Of a stretch of DNA of 64,000 bases, positions 62,558 to 64,000 are shown piece by piece. How positions within the stretch are numbered: the stretch's first letter is position 1; every line of letters starts with the position of its first letter. The translations under genes and the position numbers were made by a program. The notes under the pieces were generated by a model. That model worked only from the letters and a program-made list of their open reading frames with translations, was not told where the DNA came from and did not search any database. The stretch comes from Ktedonobacter sp. SOSP1-85 (GTDB lineage: Bacteria > Chloroflexota > Ktedonobacteria > Ktedonobacterales > Ktedonobacteraceae): positions 5,867,501 through 5,931,500 of the forward strand of contig NZ_BNJI01000001.1 in assembly GCF_016587415.1 (NCBI RefSeq), read 5' to 3'.

Positions 62558-63700
62558 CTACTTGTCAAGCCCGTTAATGGCGGCGACAATCTTCTGCGCG
62601 GAGTCACGCATATCCTGACCCCAGTCGAGTCCCGCGTCTTTCAGCAGGGCTCGGCCCTCTTCGGCGCCTGTGCCGGAGAGGCGAACGACAATCGGCATAC
62701 CCTTGGGCAGCTCTCCCTGCGCCATAATCACGCCACGGGCTACCTCTTCGCCACGCGTAATGCCGCCGAAGATGTTGACGAGGATACCCTTGACCTGGGG
62801 GTCGCGTGCGACGAAGGTCAGAGCCTTGTACATGACCTCGGCCTTGGCGCCACCACCGATATCCAGGAAGTTCGCGGGCTTGCCGCCGGAACGGGCAACC
62901 ATGTCGAGCGTGGTCATAACCAGGCCTGCGCCGTTACCAATGATACCGACGTCGCCATCCAGCTTGACATAGGTCAGGCCTGCCTGCTTGGCCTCGAACT
63001 CAATGGGGTTGGCGTCTTCTGGCTCGGACCAGGAGGCAATCTCTTTCTGGCGGTAGAGCGCGTTATCGTCGATCAATATTTTCGCGTCTGCGGCCAGGAC
63101 CTTGCCATCTGCGGTCAGGGCCAGGGGGTTGATCTCAGCCAGCTGCGCGTCGGAACCGATATAGGCCTTGGCGAGGTTGGCGAGGATAGCGGCTGCGGGA
63201 CGGAGGGCCTTGGTAGGGAGTCCAGCCTCGGTGACGATATTGAGGGCCTCAAAGGGGCGCAGCCCCCAGTGCATATCTATAGGATATTTAATAATTTTTT
63301 CGGGATGAGTTGCAGCGACCTCTTCGATATCGATACCGCCCTCTTTCGAGACCATGACCACAGGAGTCTGTGACTTGCGGTCATGCACGATGCCCAGGTA
63401 GTACTCTTCTTTAATATCGATCTTGGAGGTTACAAGAACCTTATCTACGGTCAATCCCTTAATGTTCATGCCCAGTACTCGTGCCGCGGAGTCGCGAGCC
63501 TCTTCTGGAGTGTCGCCAAACTGGATGCCACCCGCCTTACCACGTCCACCAACGTAGACCTGGGCTTTGATGACAACGGGCCCGTCAAGTTCGCGGGCAA
63601 TAGTTTCGGCCTCTTCTGGCGTGTGTGCGACTTTGCCGGGCTGAACCGGAATGCCGTAACGAGCCAGGACTTCTTTGGCCTGATATTCGTGGATCTTCAA
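62558..63700 (-). CDS. sucC: succinyl-CoA synthetase beta subunit
   Basis: The 380-aa protein carries the ATP-grasp fold (VVIKAQVYVGGRGKAGGI near 45, LAEINPLALTADGKVLAADAKI) and the C-terminal ligase domain (NFLDIGGGAKAE, GILVNIFGGITRGEEVA, VRLSGTGAEEGRALL). It is the nucleotide- and succinate-binding partner of SucD, first gene of the sucCD operon. AAGGAG stands eight bases before the ATG. Confidence 0.96.
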   Translation of the reverse strand: MKIHEYQAKEVLARYGIPVQPGKVAHTPEEAETIARELDGPVVIKAQVYVGGRGKAGGIQFGDTPEEARDSAARVLGMNIKGLTVDKVLVTSKIDIKEEYYLGIVHDRKSQTPVVMVSKEGGIDIEEVAATHPEKIIKYPIDMHWGLRPFEALNIVTEAGLPTKALRPAAAILANLAKAYIGSDAQLAEINPLALTADGKVLAADAKILIDDNALYRQKEIASWSEPEDANPIEFEAKQAGLTYVKLDGDVGIIGNGAGLVMTTLDMVARSGGKPANFLDIGGGAKAEVMYKALTFVARDPQVKGILVNIFGGITRGEEVARGVIMAQGELPKGMPIVVRLSGTGAEEGRALLKDAGLDWGQDMRDSAQKIVAAINGLDK

Positions 63701-63889
63701 AATAATTGCTCCTTAATACGCTTGCTTCCACATATTGACTGCCCCCCTGGAGAAGAGAGACAAGGAGTAGGTTGATGCAACTGAAGTTTATGCTAGCACT
63801 TCACAGAAAAGGTGTCAAGGATGGGTTGCGCCTGCAAGCGCTTGTATGCCCTCTCGACTCTCTTCCCCGTAGTGATACCCATTATATGT

Positions 63890-63951
63890 CTACACTCAGC
63901 ATAAAAAAGGCGCCGGGTAAACACCCGGCGCCTTTTTTATGCTGAGTGTAG
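63890..63951. terminator. perfect 29-bp-arm palindrome at the right end
   Basis: Arms 63890-63918 and 63923-63951 (CTACACTCAGCATAAAAAAGG...) pair exactly with a 4-nt loop. It begins 4 bp past the stop of the next minus-strand gene and is its terminator. Confidence 0.8.
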
Positions 63952-63955
63952 GTAA

Positions 63956-64000
63956 TTACCCCCGGATAACGGCGAGGACTTCGTCGCGTTTTTGTTCCAT
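63956..64000 (-). CDS. C-terminal end of a gene entering from the right, 14 codons visible
   Basis: The minus strand reads MEQKRDEVLAVIRG and a TAA stop directly before a terminator. The Met may be internal; the rest lies outside the window. Too short to identify. Confidence 0.5.
   Translation of the reverse strand: MEQKRDEVLAVIRG

Noticed and set aside
1..64000. CRISPR array, tRNA or rRNA genes
   Set aside because: No regularly spaced direct repeats and no cloverleaf or rRNA core sequence was noticed. A tRNAscan or Infernal run would be decisive.

Overview
The window looks like a chromosome segment of a Chloroflexota bacterium, most likely class Ktedonobacteria. That is an inference from gene content: many Ser/Thr kinases, long multidomain sensor kinases, a primary-type sigma factor, GH57 and DUF4397 proteins, and a heavy insertion-sequence load. 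No rRNA, tRNA or CRISPR array was seen.

Left part, about 1-29.6 kb, is accessory. It mixes a few intact genes (orphan sufB, AI-2E-type transporter, CheB-CheR-PAS-histidine kinase, GltD-like oxidoreductase, methyltransferase, SRPBCC protein, slipin, response regulator, histidine kinase, desaturase, pentapeptide protein) with mobile elements (IS607-type tnpA/tnpB at 6.5-8.6 kb, an ISNCY-like element at 13.9-15.5 kb) and many decayed genes (ECF sigma factor, P-type ATPase fragment, IS701-like transposase, GlsB-like protein, resolvase tail). A striking element is a cassette present three times (R1 about 927-1530 minus, R2 about 19540-20587, R3 about 22608-23653): a strong promoter, a conserved leader of about 185 nt, a mini membrane protein of 33-46 aa, then a 183-aa protein with a tandem RW-x-DDG repeat (truncated in R1). 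R2 runs into slipin, a 41-aa membrane peptide and a response regulator; R3 runs into a histidine kinase, an unknown protein and a fatty acid desaturase. Together these could form a membrane-state sensing and lipid-remodelling system.

Right part, about 29.8-64 kb, looks like conserved chromosome: Ser/Thr kinases, sigma-70 factor, Tex, S9 peptidase, DUF4397 and DUF554 proteins, FtsH, CAP lipoprotein, PP2C phosphatase, glutamine amidotransferase, GH57 glucanotransferase, SGNH hydrolase, a NarL-type response regulator with its kinase, NDUFA9-like SDR, a GAF-PAS nucleotide cyclase, an HDAC-like deacetylase with a GNAT acetyltransferase, and sucCD. An IscB (OMEGA nuclease, Cas9 relative) with a structured upstream omega-RNA region is inserted behind the cyclase.

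Two window-wide patterns stand out. Many gene ends in the right part carry unusually long perfect palindromes (arms of 16-35 bp), each with its own sequence. Three otherwise sound genes (kinase at 30.58 kb, CAP lipoprotein at 44.72 kb, SGNH hydrolase at 50.34 kb) are each broken by one missing base in a G/C run, which may be sequencing error rather than biology.
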